DNA from: Mycobacterium sp. 1245805.9
GTDB lineage: Bacteria > Actinomycetota > Actinomycetes > Mycobacteriales > Mycobacteriaceae
Assembly: GCF_001672915.1 (NCBI RefSeq)
Contig: NZ_LZKR01000226.1
Span: forward strand, 1 to 48,501
Direction of reading: 5' to 3'
Length of the DNA stretch: 48,501 bases
Made by a program: the position numbers and the translations under genes. This document shows, piece after piece, positions 47,951-48,501 of the stretch. Position 1 is the first letter of the stretch, and every line of letters starts with the position of its first letter. The notes below the pieces were generated by a model that did not search any database, was not told the origin of the DNA, and saw only the letters and a list, made by a program, of their open reading frames with translations.

Positions 47951-48501
47951 CTACGGCACCACCGTCGAGCCGATCGTGGGCATGAACTGGCACTGCTTTT
48001 CCTTGGTGGTGACCTGCCCGAAGATCGTCGACATGATGCTGCCCGAGCCGGTGTCGACGATCGCCGTCAGCGTCGTCGGCCCGTCCCCGTTGATGTCGGT
48101 GCGCGGCTTGAGCGCGACCGTCCCGGACTTGCCCGTGGTCAGGTTCACCCAGGTGACGTTCAACGGCAGCTTCTGCACCTCGGCGGGCCCGGGCGTGCCG
48201 ACCGCGGTGAACACATAGGCGGTCTGGCCGGGCCCGGGTCCCGGCGTCGGGATCTTGGCCGGACCCGCCACCGACAGCGCGGTCGCGATCGAACTGCTGC
48301 CGTCCGCAAGGCAATTCGTGCCGATCGACGGATACATGAAGTCCTGCGTGGGCGGGGCGTCAGGCCCCAGGCCCGGCGCGGGAGCGGGCGCGGCGTCCGG
48401 CGCGGGACCCGGTGCGGGCGCCGGCGCGGCGGCGGGTGCTGGCGCCGGCGCGGTGGCCGCGACGGGTTCGGTCCCCGGCGTTGCGACGGGCGGGGTGGCC
48501 G
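47951..48501 (-). CDS. Ala/Pro-rich exported protein, 3' part only
   Basis: The gene runs off the right end of the window, so its start is not seen. The visible N-terminal side is a low-complexity Ala/Pro run (about 48370-48501). After it comes a folded part beginning DFMYPSIGTNCLADGSSS and ending QCQFMPTIGSTVVP, with two cysteines that could pair. It corresponds, from memory, to Rv1157c, a secreted Ala/Pro-rich protein of unknown role. The stop lies 7 bp from the convergent TIGR03086-type gene. Confidence 0.85.
   Translation of the reverse strand, partial: ATPPVATPGTEPVAATAPAPAPAAAPAPAPGPAPDAAPAPAPGLGPDAPPTQDFMYPSIGTNCLADGSSSIATALSVAGPAKIPTPGPGPGQTAYVFTAVGTPGPAEVQKLPLNVTWVNLTTGKSGTVALKPRTDINGDGPTTLTAIVDTGSGSIMSTIFGQVTTKEKQCQFMPTIGSTVVP

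Overview
The window is chromosomal DNA of a high-GC actinobacterium, almost certainly a non-tuberculous Mycobacterium (the M. avium group is plausible; the species cannot be fixed from here). The reasons are the codon use, many apparently leaderless genes with a TAnnnT box 6-7 nt before the start codon, MmpL, F420/PPOX, WS/DGAT and mycothiol-type DinB proteins, and a gene order that, as I recall it, follows M. tuberculosis Rv1132 to Rv1157c. All Rv comparisons are from memory, not from a search.

Layout. 1-4.9 kb: a small secreted protein, a DUF3556 membrane protein behind a KstR-like palindrome, metE, and another small secreted protein. 4.9-27.05 kb: a lipid/terpenoid-type catabolic or modification island that I do not remember at this place in M. 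tuberculosis. It holds three P450-family genes, four SDR-type or NAD-binding proteins, an MDR reductase, a TetR regulator with two HTH domains, a nitroreductase, paired acyl-CoA dehydrogenases, a VWA/MoxR chaperone-like pair, a substrate-binding-protein homologue without a signal peptide, an AveC-like membrane protein, an aldehyde dehydrogenase, an LPLAT-like acyltransferase, a WS/DGAT and a DinB-like protein. 27.1-36.9 kb: thiolase and crotonase; a type III polyketide synthase with an ICMT-like methyltransferase and a flavoprotein; an epimerase-like protein and a CPBP protease; another crotonase; alpha-methylacyl-CoA racemase and an SDR. 36.9-41.1 kb: a strong terminator, two very small ORFs, an intact MmpL13-like transporter, a TetR regulator and a methyltransferase. 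41.1-48.5 kb: a DUF559 gene flanked by repeats, a sirtuin, GntR, DUF1697, PPOX, DUF5302, a membrane protein, a SnoaL-like protein, HhH-GPD, DUF1059, MarR, a TIGR03086-type protein and the 3' end of an Ala/Pro-rich secreted protein.

Main result. The 7.4-26.4 kb island carries eight copies of a 16-bp palindromic element, consensus GAnCAnATATnTGnTC. Each sits between a -35 and -10 box or at a transcription start, upstream of nearly every transcription unit of the island. One copy precedes the double-TetR gene itself. This reads as one regulon that ties acyl-CoA dehydrogenases, P450s, an AveC-like enzyme and a NorQ/NorD-like AAA+/VWA pair to one regulator.

Other structure: a family of about 60-bp hairpin elements with CGAGnnTG ends, two of which flank the DUF559 gene; 19-bp direct repeats upstream of the polyketide synthase; and paired palindromes in the mmpL promoter. 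I saw no rRNA or tRNA genes, CRISPR arrays, insertion sequences or prophage genes.
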